A stretch of DNA of 64,000 bases from Euglena gracilis (taxonomy: Eukaryota > Euglenida > Euglenophyceae > Euglenales): NCBI GenBank assembly GCA_039621445.1, contig CP154954.1, positions 44,805,847 through 44,869,846 on the forward strand, written 5' to 3'. Below, piece after piece: positions 36,724-48,839 of this stretch. Made by a program: the position numbers and the translations under genes. The stretch's first letter is position 1, and the number at the start of each line of letters is the position of its first letter. A model generated the notes under the pieces. That model did no database searches. It had not been told where the DNA came from and saw nothing but the letters and a program-made list of their open reading frames with translations.

Positions 36724-39575
36724 CACAACAACACACACAAACACACACACACACACACCACACAACACACAACACACACAACTCACACACACACACACAC
36801 ACATAACACACAGGGGCAACACACACACACACACACACAACACACGAACAACACACACACACGCAACACACGCACACACACACACACACAACACACATAC
36901 ACACAACACATGCACAAAGCCCCACCCGGGGCCAAGGCTCTCCCGCACCGCTGCCAGGCGCCGGCAGGCCTCCCCCACCTCTGGGTGGTCCGCTCCCAGC
37001 ACCGCAGTCTGCGCGTCCATCGCCTGCTGCAGCAGCTGCGCCGCTTCCTTCAACTGTCCCCGGCGGTGCAGGTCCAGGGGGGTGTGCCATGGCAAGTGCT
37101 CACCAGGGAGCGGGGAAGGAGGGAACGTGGTCTCCGGTGTGAGACGGAAAAGACGGCAAAATCAAAAAACTGAATACAATCATATCAGCGTTCCCCCTCC
37201 CCTGAAGGTTGTTCGGCGAAAATGAGCACTGGGAACAAGGACCAAATTGACACTCGGGGACTGATTGTGCCTGTCAGCCTGTCCACTGCATGAACACTCA
37301 GCGTACTGCCCGACCCATGCACCGAAGTCCGCCCGGCAAGCCTCTCTGCTGAGGTCCGCCGCCACACACAGAGCGCCGCCCTGCGTCACCTTGCGGTGCT
37401 TCCAGCCGTACATCTGGACGTCGCCCGGGCAGGCGTGCCTCACCCGGCGCCCTCAGCACACGGCAGCCTCCCCGTGGCCCGCGCGGCGGACACATGCCAG
37501 CGGAGTCAAAGGCACGGCCGCCGCTGGCGGCCAGCCGCTGCTCCATCACGGGGCCCAGCTCGTCGGCCTGCCGCTCGCTCTTCACCATCTCCTCCGCCAT
37601 GTCCCAGAACGCATCCAGGGCTGCGGCGACCCACCGCACACTCCGCGTGCGCTGCAGTGGGGAGGGCATGCCAATGTGCCCGGTGATCACGGACGAAATC
37701 AACCACACACAAATTGTGTGTCAATGTCCTCTGACTGGTGCACGTGGACGCCCGGAGGGGACGGGGAAGGCAGGTTTCGCTTGGCCACGCCGGAACAACG
37801 CATTTGTGGGGAGTGTGTGGAGCCGACGAGCTGGGGGGCATCGAGAGGATGGAATGGGGTGACCGCGTGATGGGGGTGGGGGTGTCGAACGAAGGACCAC
37901 GGACGTGTCCCGGGCCGCCGCGGGGCGACGGCCTCCGCCTGGATCACGAGGAAGTTGGGCCCCAGCGGTGTGACGAGGCCGAGGCGGCTGGACAGCTCCT
38001 TGCCGGGGAGGTACGCGGAGGCGGTGACCCGGTACAGCTGCCCCGCGGGGAACAGCACCTCCTTGCCGCCCCCCGGCAGCAGCACCGGGCAGCAGTTGGC
38101 GCCAAGCGTCGCGCGGGAAGTCAGAACCTGGTGCGTGCGGGTTGCACTCAAATGGGGGGAGAAGGCAGGCGGAGGATCGATGCAGCAGACGTTGCGAAAG
38201 AATTTTTGGGGGAAGCTGATCCCACACCAAAATGCCTCTGTCACACGGAATAAAAAAACAACAAACACAACAAACTGCAGCACAATGAAAATGTGAACAA
38301 ACCCGTTTCGCCCCCAGTAGAAAACGCTTCAATCCCCCCTTGTGGCTTTTCCCATCCCCGATGAAAGCAGGTGACCATGACTGGTTGCCCCAAGTTGTAC
38401 TTCTCTGCCACAAAAAAAAAAACGGTTTGCCAGCCACCTCTGTTTGTACAAATCATGAGGTTGCCAGAAGTTTTAGCCCATTATTCTCAAAGAGGAGGAA
38501 TCCCCACCCTGGCAAGGCTTGTTTGGGGTCTTCGCTGTCGGCGGGGGTGACCACCACAAGGGCCTTCCGCGGGTCGCGGGCCAGCCAGTCCATCAACGGG
38601 GGCAGAGCACTGCCGGTCGGCCGGGAAGCAATGTCGGGGGGGGGGGGTGTTGGAGGGGGCCGTGTGACTCAGCTGTGGCGTTGCCATATGGCAATACCCA
38701 ATACCCCCTGAAAGGCTTTGGCCGGCAGAAAGTTGTCATCATCCTCAAAACATTGACGACTGCTGTCGAGGAGGTTGCACCTGGTGGGAATTTTGTGGGC
38801 AATCATTCCATGCCTTTTCCACCAACCAATTCACTTCAAACACCCTGGCCGTACAATTCTTTACCAACCCCCGGGGGTCACTCCACTTTTTGAAAAACCA
38901 GGCAATCACTTTTTTTGGGAAACCAGTCAGTCACTATCCCCCTGGGGGGGGGGTCGGCCACTCTGGAGTCCAAAAGGAAACTGACCAAAAACATGCAAAA
39001 AAAGCCCAAAAATTTTCCGGCGCCTTCGGCGCCGGGTCACTTAGTGGTTTTTTGCCGACCCCCCCCCCCCAGGGGGGAAAGGGATCTGGACCAAAAACCA
39101 GTCAGTCACTCTGAAAAAAACCAGCCACCCCCCCTGGGGGGGGGGGTCGTCCAGTGACTAAGTGATTGGCTGACCCTGGCAGGCAGCAGAAGCGGAAATG
39201 CAAAAGACGGGAGTCAGCTACGTTTTGAGAGACCCCCTTGTATGCCTCAATCACATTGGTTTGCCCTCCTTCCTCGCCCGGAAGCATTTGGCAGAGGTGG
39301 CTGCGCTGGGTGGTGGGGGGTAACATTGCGCCCTTGAAAACAAACACAAACAAATTAAACTCAAGAAATAACGGGGGTGTGCTCCCATCTGCCAGCACTG
39401 GGGGTGGCCGGGCCCTGGTGGGCTTCGGGGAGGTCGCCGCCAGGGCGACGTCGCGGAAGCGGAAGAGGTGCAGCAGGCGGTCGCCGCCGGGGACGCGGCG
39501 GCACATCTGCTGCGCCTCCGCCACGTTGACGACGCAGTACGAGGCCCCGCGGTGGCGGTGCTTGAGGGACAGTGA
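31194..39575 (-). CDS. TPR-repeat protein (kinesin-light-chain-like repeats), multi-exon
   Basis: Minus-strand exons encode successive 42-residue TPR units. 37098-36926: LKEAAQLLQQAMDAQTAVLG. 36651-36436: DRTRALELYTKSRAVKEAVL. 36322-36184: QLFQAEGRHAEALEAYERVL. 36013-35941 and 35592-35511: EMFATVCDALGMYQKVLAAQ. 34194-34002: GELATALELCSKALDIKVRA. 32955-32876: QALEMFGKAVQ. 32293-32144: DVARLYEQMAAIYTSVGDQR. The last exon, 31376-31194, ends QCCVLQ and TAG. Most joins are phase-consistent. Upstream exons 37620-37494 (FWDMAEEMVKSERQADELG), 37438 to about 37310, 38127-37905, 38609-38508 and 39575 to about 39430 precede the TPRs. The 38127 exon has GGKEVLFPAGQLYRVTA, faintly resembling the C-terminal strand of arginine ADP-ribosyltransferases, but only one Glu of the usual E-x-E is present. 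TPRs bind partner proteins; no enzymatic role can be asserted. Confidence 0.7.
36690..36910. repeat. (CA)n microsatellite in a TPR-gene intron
   Basis: CA repeats with regular CAACA interruptions, filling most of the intron between the TPR exons 37098-36926 and 36651-36436. Confidence 0.95.
38820..39175. repeat. Dispersed repeat with CAGTCAGTCAC and GGCGCCTTCGGCGCC
   Basis: Contains AACCAGTCAGTCACT direct repeats, C/G runs and the perfect hairpin CCGGCGCCTTCGGCGCCGG near 39016. The ends carry CCAATTCACTT and AAGTGATTGG, an imperfect inverted pair. It lies between coding-like exons of the TPR gene, so it is probably intronic. A relative lies at 13220-13800. Confidence 0.55.
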
Positions 39576-40004
39576 CTGCCGGCAGGGGCGGCGGCGGTGG
39601 GGCCCCGGTGGTTGGCAGGGCCGTGGCCACCAAGCGCAACAGGACCACACAACCTGGCAACCCAATGGGAAAATGGCACAGTTGCAGGCATCGGAACATA
39701 TCTCACCCAATGCACCCGCAGATGTGTGATATGATTGGTACGGGGTGAAAGGATCAGACGACAACATATGATATATGATATGCCTATCCCACAATAAAAA
39801 GAGATTCAAATCTCTGTCTGAGCACCAGAAAATGGGGAATTGCCCATTGTGGTAATTGTGGTTAATTGGCTTGGCGGTGATTAGACAAATGCAGTCTACC
39901 ACTATCGTTGGCGAGGAGTGCAAGGACTGCACCATTACCCCGATGCGAATTTTTTTTATGCAGCTGAAAGATCACGTCGTTCATTTTGTGCTGATTCAAA
40001 AAGA

Positions 40005-40225
40005 ATGTAACCCCCCCCCAAATAACTTGGCGGGAGGGGCCAAATAACTTGGCGGGGGGAGGGGCAAAAAAGATGGTTCCAATAACTTGGCACCCCCCTG
40101 TTTAGGCAAAACTCTTTTATGGTGCTGAAAAAAAGGCCCAAAAACCTGGCGGGGGAGGTAGGGCCAGAAGTTGGTTCCAGTAACCTGGCACCCAGCCAGG
40201 TTACTTGGGGGGGGGGGTTAAGGAA
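40005..40225. repeat. AATAACTTGGCGGG direct repeats
   Basis: Copies of CCAAATAACTTGGCGGG or CCAGTAACCTGGCACCC recur four or five times over about 200 bp, some inverted. Noncoding. The stretch 40230-41000 holds A-rich sequence with a small CATCAGCATCCTTGCAAGA direct repeat near 40745-40800 and no recognised gene. Confidence 0.6.
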
Positions 40226-41004
40226 AATACTTTTCCCGAGCACAGAGGCTGCAATGTGCATGACTTTTCAGGGTTTACTGTTGCGATTTTTTGTGTATAA
40301 ATCTTTTCATGGTTCTTTTCGAGGCAAATGCAGCGTCAGCAAAGGCCTGAATCGTCATCAGCCCTAATCACAGCCTAGGAGTCATTTCAACACCTGAGCT
40401 ATGATTCTCATATCAGTGGAGGATCTGCACCAAAAAAATGAAAAGGGTGCTTCGTACTGAGAAGACAAAGAAAAAGAAAAAGAAAGAGTAAAAGACAATT
40501 TATTATTTTACTTCTTTTATTTTATTTTGAGCGCCTTAATATAATTCGAGGCACTTGGAGGCAAAAAAAGACTGTAAAACAAATATGCAACCAAATGAAG
40601 GTTCTGGACAAATGAAAAATTTTCGAGAAAGAAGAACTCAAAAAATACACAAGAAAAAGACTACCAAAGAGATAAAGATGGGTGGGAACCAGGGGAGGCG
40701 ACGATGCCACAGACAACAGGGGAGATACTTGAAATACCATACCTCATCAGCATCCTTGCAAGATCCTTGCAATCACACATCAGCATTCTTGCAAGACTTC
40801 ACAAAACAAGGAAACCCCTGGACGCATGCCCCAATGCAGCAGCTTCATGAATGGTGCGAGCTGTTGTCCCATCGCTGCATCGCGGCCGGCCGAGCTTGCC
40901 TGCCACCTGGTGAAGAGGTGACCAGACTGGGTTAGGCAATCAAACTTGAGCTGCTGAAAAAAAAGCTGCCGCGGGCTGGACCCTCCTGGTGTGTGTCTTT
41001 GGCT

Positions 41005-44000
41005 CCGCACTGACAGCCCAGCGGGGAGTGAAACAAGCCCCGCCGGGCGGAGTGGGCCATCGGGATGGCGCGGTGCAGGAAGCACTCCGAGCCCAGCAGG
41101 GAGAGGGCCGCGGCGGTCAGGAACTCCGGCTCCGCCGCCCAGCGGGTCGCCAGCCGCTGGGCGAGGGCCGCCGCCGGCGCATGGCTCCGCCACGTCACGC
41201 CCTCCACCAGCTGCCCGCGTCGCCCCGCAGCCCCCTTGTCGCAGGGCAGGGGTGGCGCGCGACGGAGGTCCGCGTGCGCGTGACGAGGGGTGGCGTGCGC
41301 GGCGGGGGCGCCGTGCGTGGAACGAGGGGCCGTGCACGCGTCCCCAGGGGGCGTGCGTGTGTGCGCGACGAGGGGCGGCGTGCGTGACGAGGGGCCGTGC
41401 GCGCGACGAGGGGTGGTGTGCACAGCTTTGGGAGTGTGCATGCGATGTGGGGGCTGGGCGCAGCAGCCAGGCGGCGTAGTCCTGGTCCTGCGTCAGGAAG
41501 GCCGCCTCCGCCCGCAGTAGCCCACTGACGATGCCGTTGAGCACCGCCTCCGAGCGGACGATGGGCTGCGGGCACGGCTCCAGCTGGAGCCTGGCTGTGT
41601 CTGTTGGGTTCATGACGGCGGAAACACCCCGAGCCAAAGAGTCGGCCGACCATCAAAAAAGCCACACAATCGTTGCACAAATGAGTAACCCCTGACCCCA
41701 AATACAAAGTCCCCCAGGAGGTTTGGCTTTGCCACTTAAATAAAAATAAAATAAAGCCCCCCTATATGCAGCCAGACGATGGTGCAATTCAGGAAAAAGC
41801 AGATTTTGGGGGGGTGCAACCTTTTTTCCACCAGAAATGCTCCAATTTGATGGAAAAAAAAATTGAAAGAACATTTTTGGGGAAAACAAGAGGTCCACAA
41901 CGAAATTTGGCATAAAATTGGTGTTTGACTGCAGTGAAGGCCGCCAATGTTTGTATTGCCCACCCAGAAAAGTTTGATCCCCCCCCAAGTGTGAAGCCCA
42001 CCCTGAGCAACCCACATATCAGTGGGGTAGGGCTTTACATTTGCAGGGGTTTAACCAAATGGGGTACCCCTTTGCTGCAGAAGGAGGGTGCGCGGAAAGG
42101 GCGTGGAGCGGGGCCGTGGGGGACCGTCGGCGGCGGGCACGGCAAGGAGGTCGAAGAGCAGCACGCCGGCCTTGGAGCGCTTGGGCCGCAGGGCGACGAA
42201 GGGCGGCGGGGTGGGCGGCCACACCGTCAGCGCCTGCCGGCACGCCACATTGTCCCCGACGAGGTCCGCCGCCGGCAGGGGCCGCCGCCGTGGCGGGGGA
42301 CTTAAGACTTAAGGCGAGGGATTGAAGGTCTGCTGGGGCCTTCCTGGGGGTGGTGAGTCTTTGGAGGGCAATCGAAATTGGCTGGGGAGGTTTGATTTGG
42401 GGGGGGGGGCAATAATTAGAGGGGCGGGAGGGGGGGGGGCGCAAAATGGCGCAGAGGGGCAGGGTTATGGTGGAGGAGGCTCGGTGGGGGAGACTGTGGA
42501 GCCTCCTCAAACGTACTCGAAAGACATTCGATGAGGCTCGAGTCTCCTCAAATGTGGTTCAAAGACGTTCGAGGAGGCCCGGGAGCCTCCTCAAACCACC
42601 TCAAACATAATTTCGACCGAAAGACAAACCATATATTTTTAACTAATAACTGTTCGGAGGGTCCTAAAATAGTAATATCCCTGTTGCCACATACGCCAAA
42701 GATGTGCAACTCCCCTTTGTTGTGCAAGTCCTTTTCATAGGCAACTGTTCACAGAAGGGCGCAAAAAACCCTCATGCATGTATGTAGGAGGAGGCTCTCC
42801 AGCCTCCCCGAATGTCGTTTGAGGTGGTTCGAGGAGGCTGTTAACAGCCACCCTTGGAGGGGCTTAAAAACGTTCGAGCTCGAGCCTCCTTGTTGTACTG
42901 CCTGGTGAAGAGCTCAGTCCACTCAAGGGTTGCTTTCATTTGGGGTCACCAATAACGGTCTTGGTTAGAATTTGGGGGAGGGTCGCTGAGTTCTTATCTC
43001 TTTGGAGGAAGAACGAAGCTCACCACGGGGGCGGTCTGATTTACAGGGGGTCCATGGGGCATTTTTAAAACCGATCCGTTTGAAAAATTTGTGTCTTCGT
43101 TAAGCAGCCTAATTTGGTCTCCCCCCCCCAAATGGGTTCGCAGATCAGGGGATATCTTGAGGACCCCGGGGGAGGGGGGGAGGTCCCGCAGGCTGGCTGG
43201 AAAAAAGGTGCTGGCTGTGCCCTCCCACAGGGTGGGGGGTCCAGCCGGCTGGGAGCTGGACCCAGCAGGCTGGAACCAAGAAAAATGCCCCCCCCCCCCC
43301 AACCAAATCCAGCTGGATTGGTGTTTTTCAGCCAAAATTTTGGGATGAAAACCCCAAAACCACCCAAAAATTCCATTTTTTTTGGCCATTTCTGACCCCT
43401 GTTTTCAAAATTTTTTAGTGTTTTGCGGCAAAATTTTTTTCGATCCTGCCCGGCTTTGCCTGCAGCTCGGCTCAAAGAGATTGTGGGTTGAAAACCAAAA
43501 TTTAATTAAGTGCAAATCCATTCCACAAAAGAAAAATAAATTAATAAACATTAATTAATAAACAAATTAATATCCCTTCCATAACACAATTTATTAAATA
43601 GCATCGATGAATATTTTGAAATAATCGAAGCCAAGCTACGACTTGGGCCCGCGAAGACATCCAGTTCTGCAAATCGGAAAGAGGCGAAAATGGTGGAAGA
43701 GGTGGCAGAGGCCGGCAATGAACATGCGGGGCCTGGGGGGGGGGGTGGTGGGCCCTGGGGGGGCTCTGGCCCTGTGGGGTGAGCAGTGCCGCGGGGTCGA
43801 AGTGGCGGTCGAGGGCGACGTGCCGGTCCACGAGCAGCGCGAGGCAGTCCGCCGCCTTGGCAGCCGCCGCATTGTGCAGCGCGTAGTTGCCCTTGCCGGG
43901 AGGGGCCCGCCACCACGAACCGAATTTCTTATGGCTCAGCCTGGATGGTCCACCCCCTGGGGGGAACCGCAACCCGGGGAAGCTCTTTGCTCGGATAAAA

Positions 44001-44575
44001 TGCTGGCGAACAGGACCCAACCCCTGGCTCCGGCTAAAGATGCCCCCCAGACGTGCTTTGGCGCGTGACACCATTCTTGCTCAAGTTCAAAGCCCCAAAA
44101 AACCGTTCACAACCGCTCTGTCATTGAGAATCAAGAGAAATCGCCCAAAACCAAGCCCCACAGCCGAGGCCCCTCGGCGATGTCGCGGGCCATGAGGGCC
44201 TCCGGCTTGGCGTCCAGCAGCTCCTGTAGGCTGGGGACCAGCAGGCACCGCTGGGGCCCCGCCACGTCGTACACGAACTGCGCCGGGGACGCCGGGGGCC
44301 GATGCCAGGGCCCCCGCCCGTTTCGGCGGCGGCAAAGAGCTCCCCCCCCCAGCGGCCCCCACTCTTTTTGGGGGCTTCTCAGAAGCACCGAGAGACCTTG
44401 CTTCCCCTCCCAACCCCCGGGGTGTGGAGTTGCAGCTCCGTGCCATGGTTGCCCAGCGCAGGAGTGCAGGGGGCCCCAACCGAGGCCGGCAAGTGCTGAC
44501 CCGTATTGACGGCGGGGGCCTGGGCGGACGATGGCGGTGGCCTTGCCATAGGCATCCTTGCCCTCGGCGGGAGGC
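41005..44575 (-). CDS. Multi-exon protein with an ankyrin-like segment; possibly 5' part of the TPR gene
   Basis: Coding-like minus-strand exons: about 44575-44520 (EGKDAYGKATAIVRPG); 44277 to about 44154 (FVYDVAGPQRCLLVPSLQE then LDAKPEALMARDIAEG); 43891 to about 43770 (GNYALHNAAAAKAADCLALL, an ankyrin-type helix pair); about 42275-42120 (LVGDNVACRQALTVWPPTPP); 41594 to about 41460 (LEPCPQPIVRSEAVLNGIVS then LTQDQDYAAWLL); about 41212-41005 (LAQRLATRWAAEPEFLTAAA). Acceptors are visible for most of them. All run in the same direction as the TPR exons, and no stop-terminated exon is seen between here and 31194, so one large ANK-TPR gene is possible. The ankyrin call rests on a single unit and is tentative. 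Confidence 0.45.
42490..42900. repeat. GAGGAGGCT/CGTTCGA direct repeats
   Basis: Variants of TTCGAGGAGGC and GAGCCTCCTCAAA recur in both orientations six or more times, forming short inverted repeats around CGTTCGA. Noncoding, presumably intronic. Confidence 0.6.
43050..43490. repeat. Dispersed repeat, GCTGGCTGG family
   Basis: Contains GGCTGGCTGGAAAAAAGGTG, CAGCAGGCTGGAACC, CAAATCCAGCTGGATTGG and a TCCTGCCCGGCTTTGCC end. The same order is seen at 48230-48560 and, inverted, in EMC10 intron 7. It lies between coding-like exons and is probably an intronic insertion. Confidence 0.6.
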
Positions 44576-45559
44576 ATGGGGGCGGTGGGGTTGGGGCTGC
44601 GGCCACAGCGAGGGCAGGGCAAGCAGCACCCCCCCTCCGCTGGTACCTCCAAACAATACAGAGGGTGGATGTAAGCCCTGCGGTAGTCCCAGTTGTTGTT
44701 GTTTTTTGGTGAACGGCAGAAAGACCACAAACAACGATGCGTTCGCAGGCCAACAGGGCCGGTCACCCAAAGAACACAAAACGATGTGATAATGAGGTTT
44801 TCTATCGAGACAATGCCCCACTGAGAAGGGGACGTCTGGACAAGCAAGCAAAGCAAATGTTCGGATACAAAAAAAAGTTAAAAATATCTTGCAAAAATGA
44901 ACCAACAAAGCATGTTTTCAAAAAAAAATATACTGCGAAATTTGTTTTTTTTAAATATACAATTTTTTTGACTTTTCAAATCTGCAGGTTCAATCCAAGA
45001 TGACAACTTTCCTACGCATCAAATCAGCCATGAGGACACCCCCCTGAGGAATCTGTGCCCAGACAAATCAGCGAGCACAGAGGTAGGGGACAGGTCCTCA
45101 TGAGGACAGGTCAGCGACAGGACAGTTTCCCAAGAGACAGAGGGAAAAAATGAGATTTCTCGGCCACTGGTAGACAAAAGAAAGGAACTGCAGAAAAGAA
45201 AACTTTTGCACGTAACCCCCACTAAATATAAAGCCCCCCAAATATTTGGTTTTGCCACCCAAATATGGAGATCTCCAATACAAAGCCCGGCGATGGTGCC
45301 ATTCAGGAAAAGCAGAAAAATTCGGGTAAATTTAGCAATGGTTACCAGCAACGTCGGTTCAGACAAAAAAATTAAATTCTCGGGGAAAATAGGAGGTGCA
45401 AAAACGTTGGTATAAAATTGGTATTTGACTGGAGTTGAAGGCCATCGAAACTGGTATAGGCCACCCAAAAAAAGCTTGATCCAACAAATATAAAGCCCCC
45501 CCTTGACAGTCTTGAAATCCCGCCCAAATATAAAGCCAGGGGGGGCTGTATATTTGGGG

Positions 45560-45840
45560 GGTCGGTGAGCTCTTATCCCTTTATGGGTAAGAGCGAAGCT
45601 TACCACCGGCGAAACCCCCCCCCCCCTCGACTCCCCCCCCCCCGGGTCGGGGCCACCAGGAGAACCGACGGATTATCATCATGATCCCGGCCCGGTTCCC
45701 GGAATTTTTTTTTTTCAGTCGCGAGCGACTGGATTTCTAGTTTCCGAATCACCTGGGTTTAACCCCCAACTCCCCGCCAGGCCCGAGTTATTCACGCGCG
45801 AAGGGGTCCAAACTGGGTAGGATCGGCCCACCCCCCCTTT
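45560..45840. repeat. Dispersed repeat family Q, copy 2
   Basis: Shares the GGTGAGCTCTTATCCC...AAGAGCGAAGCTTACCACC block, the CAGTCGCGAGCGACTG palindrome (45717) and a GATTATCATCATGATCCCGG segment with the copies at 370-620 and 49990-50400. The interval 44600-45550 contains GACAGGTCAGCGA repeats and A-rich sequence; no gene is seen. Confidence 0.6.
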
Positions 45841-45849
45841 TTAAGCCCC

Positions 45850-48230
45850 CCCTCCCTTTGGACTCTGCCATTTCGGCCAAAAAATGTCAATTTTCAAAAT
45901 ATCTCCGAAATGAAGCCAAATCAAAGGGTTTTCGGCGCAGATGGCCGTTTTGTACACTTTTCCCTCTGTTCGACTTGGGGGATTTCGGGGGGTGCGGGGT
46001 CAAAAAATCGATGTTTTCAAAATTTCTCGAAAATGATGCAAAATCAAAGGAAATGTCCGGAGACCTAAATTGAAGCCCTTGGAACGCTCTATCTACTGGG
46101 ATTTTGGTTTCCCCACAACTCCCCGCGTAGCCCGAGATACGGGCGTTTTTTTGGTCCAATTTGGGCCATTTCAGGCCATTTTGTATATTTTTCCCTCTGT
46201 CCGACTTAGCCGTTTTCGGCCAAAAAAGTCGAAAAAAAGCGAAAAAATTTGTTTTGCCCGAAACGATGTTTTTTGGCCTCCCGGACCCAGAAAAACTGTT
46301 TTTGAGCTGAAAACGAGCGTTTTTCGACCCCCCCGGCGCCCCGTTTCGGGCACAAAACCCTTGCATTTCAGTCAAAAGAGCTCCATGGAGTGGGCGCTTA
46401 TCAAGAGCTCAGCACTATTCAAAACCTGGTTATTCACGATGAGGAGCCGTATAACAAATATGAATAATTTTAATCAAATCAAAAAAGTGGATTTTTCAAA
46501 AAAGGTGAGAATTTTCAAACAAGGTCAACTGGTGTTGACATTCTCCTGGGGGGGGGGGGCGGCAGGAAGGCGACACTTTCCTGGGCAAAAAGGCGACAAA
46601 TTCCCCGGCAGGATGGAAACAACTTCACGGGGGTGACAACCTCCTGAGGTGGAAGAGGTTGGCATGAAAATTCTAACATGCCATCTTCTATCGATATTTG
46701 TATGATTTTCCATTTTGGTTCCACCTCCAGGAAGTCCAGGAAGTTTGCCTCCACAGAAAAAAACACCCCAACATTCAACTTGTTTAGTTGCATTCGAATT
46801 GTGAAAACACCATTTTTGAATCTGGGTGTTCCTCCCTGACTGATTGTGTTTTGGTTTGGTGGTTGGTTTGAGTTTTCTCATTCACTACCCCCCCAAAAGA
46901 CCCCCCCTGGACTGATCGACCAAAATCCCAAAATAAGACCCCCAATTTTAAGACCCCCTCTGATGGCGCGAAGCGCCGGGGGGGGGGAGAAATGGTCCCT
47001 AAACATTACGAAACACACTCTTTCACGCCCAAAAATGATGATAATTGTGATATTTTGACAATTTTGAAACAAAAAAAGCAGGAGGAATTTCAATTTATAC
47101 CAATTGACATATGGCGCGGAGCGCCGAAGGAAAAATAGTGGTGTTTTTTGGAAACCTGAAAAATGATGGTTTCGGTGCCGAGTTCGTCAATAAAAAAAAT
47201 GCGACACTGCTTGGAGGTTTCCAATAATGGACCCAAAAAATAACCAGGGCCATATTTTTGGGGGATTAAATTTCCCCTTGCCTCCGTCTTTTTTGTGCAT
47301 TCAGCAGAATACTGTGTCACCGGGGAGCAAGATTGTCCCACGTTTTTTTTTGTTTACACCAAGCGCATCCTGGCGTCCTGACCTCGGTTTGGTGTCACTG
47401 TTCTGCTCACGTGTTGTGGTTGTCAGGGTGATGGCAGTCAGGGCCTCGCTGAAGTCGGAGGTTGTTCCCTCTCATCAGGGAGGGGCTGGGCTGACCCTCC
47501 AGGGAGTTCCGCAGCCGTTCCCCCCCCCCCATCAAATGATTTATTTCCTGTCCGGCCTCACTTCGACAACTGGACAATGATGAACATTTGGCCAGTGGCA
47601 GGTGCAAAAATGCAAAAAAAGGCAGAAATGCACCAAAAATCAAAGAATGGGTTGAAAGTGTGCCATTGTGCTCAAGCTTTAGAAGGGCTGCAGGGTTCGG
47701 GTGGCCATGTGAACAATGAGCCAGTCATCTTTGGACCCCCTCCATGTGTGCCCATATATGCTTGCTTGCTGGGCAGGAAGAAAAGATGGGAGAACGTGAA
47801 TGGTTGCTTGCAAACAGAAACACACGTTTTATGAAAATTGCAACAGTCGCAGAAAACACTCCAATTCTTTTCCAACCCTATGTAGCAACCTTTTGGCCGG
47901 TTTTTGGCCCACACCCAAATACCCCCAAATGTCAGCAACCCTGACTGGATGACATGACAAACGTTTTATGAAAACGGCTGGAAGTTGGAAAATTCAGCGA
48001 CACTCCAAATTTAAGCAACCCCGAAAATACAAGCAACCTCTGAAGTGATTTTCGGAAATATAAATCGACTGGTTGCTTATATTTGGGTAAAGGGGGTTAG
48101 CCCATGCTTATATTTGGGGGTTGTTCACAGAGGGGAGTTACTTATTGGGGTAACACAACGATGTGATTGGGATGGGGATAATTGTTCAGGGACCAAAGGG
48201 GCGAACGTCAGACATGGAAACCCACCTGGT
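45850..48230. other. Repeat-derived region, no gene identified
   Basis: Holds segments related to 1-400 and 48600-48800 (TTTCAAAATATCTC and GAAGCCCTTGGAACG-like motifs), a GCGCGAAGCGCC hairpin near 46970 and GGCGCGGAGCGCC near 47112, and short AT-rich stretches. Some frames are open for about 100 codons but read as low complexity or through repeats. I see no exon that I could defend. Confidence 0.5.
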
Positions 48231-48560
48231 CCCATGTCGGTTGGGAGCTGGACCTGGCAGGTTCCCCCCAAAAAATGCCCCAAAAAGCCCAAATCCAGGT
48301 GGGTTGGCATATTCATTTAAAGACCGGAGGTGAGAACCTCCAAACCACCCAAAATATACATTTTTGGCAATTTCTCGACCCCATTTTCAAAACAAAAATT
48401 GGCTCTTTGAAGATTTTCGGTCCAGCCCGGTTTTTGGACCCATCTTTATCTCAGCGGACACCTCAAGGGGGGGGGGGGTTCGCAGCCTGGCTGGGAGGTG
48501 CTGGCTGGAAGAAAAGCTGCTGGCTGGCTGGACCCCCTGGGGGGGAGCAGGGTTGTATGG
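48230..48560. repeat. Dispersed repeat, GCTGGCTGG family
   Basis: GGGAGCTGGACCTGGCAGG start, CAAATCCAGGTGGGTTGG, TTTTCGGTCCAGCCCGG, then GCTGGCTGGAAGAAAAGCTG and a G-run. It parallels 43050-43490 block by block. Confidence 0.6.
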
Positions 48561-48839
48561 GAATCTCTGAGATGGGGGGACCCCCTCCTACCTCTAGTTT
48601 TCGGTCGCCGAAAATTTCGACCGTTTTTTGGGGGTCCAAAAAGCAATTTTTCTGAAATATCTCGAAAATGATGGGGAATCAGAGGAAATGTCAAAAGACC
48701 AAATTGAAGCCCTTAAAATGCCCCATCTAACAGTATTTTGATTTCCACTCAACTACCAACCAGTCCCGAGTTACGGCCATTTTTTGTCCATTTTGCCAAA
48801 ATTGCACGTTGAGCCTCAAAAAAGTCCTAAAATACACAC

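Noticed and set aside
42490-42900. CRISPR-like regularly spaced repeats
   Set aside because: The repeats are imperfect, occur in both orientations, have irregular spacing, and the DNA is eukaryotic.
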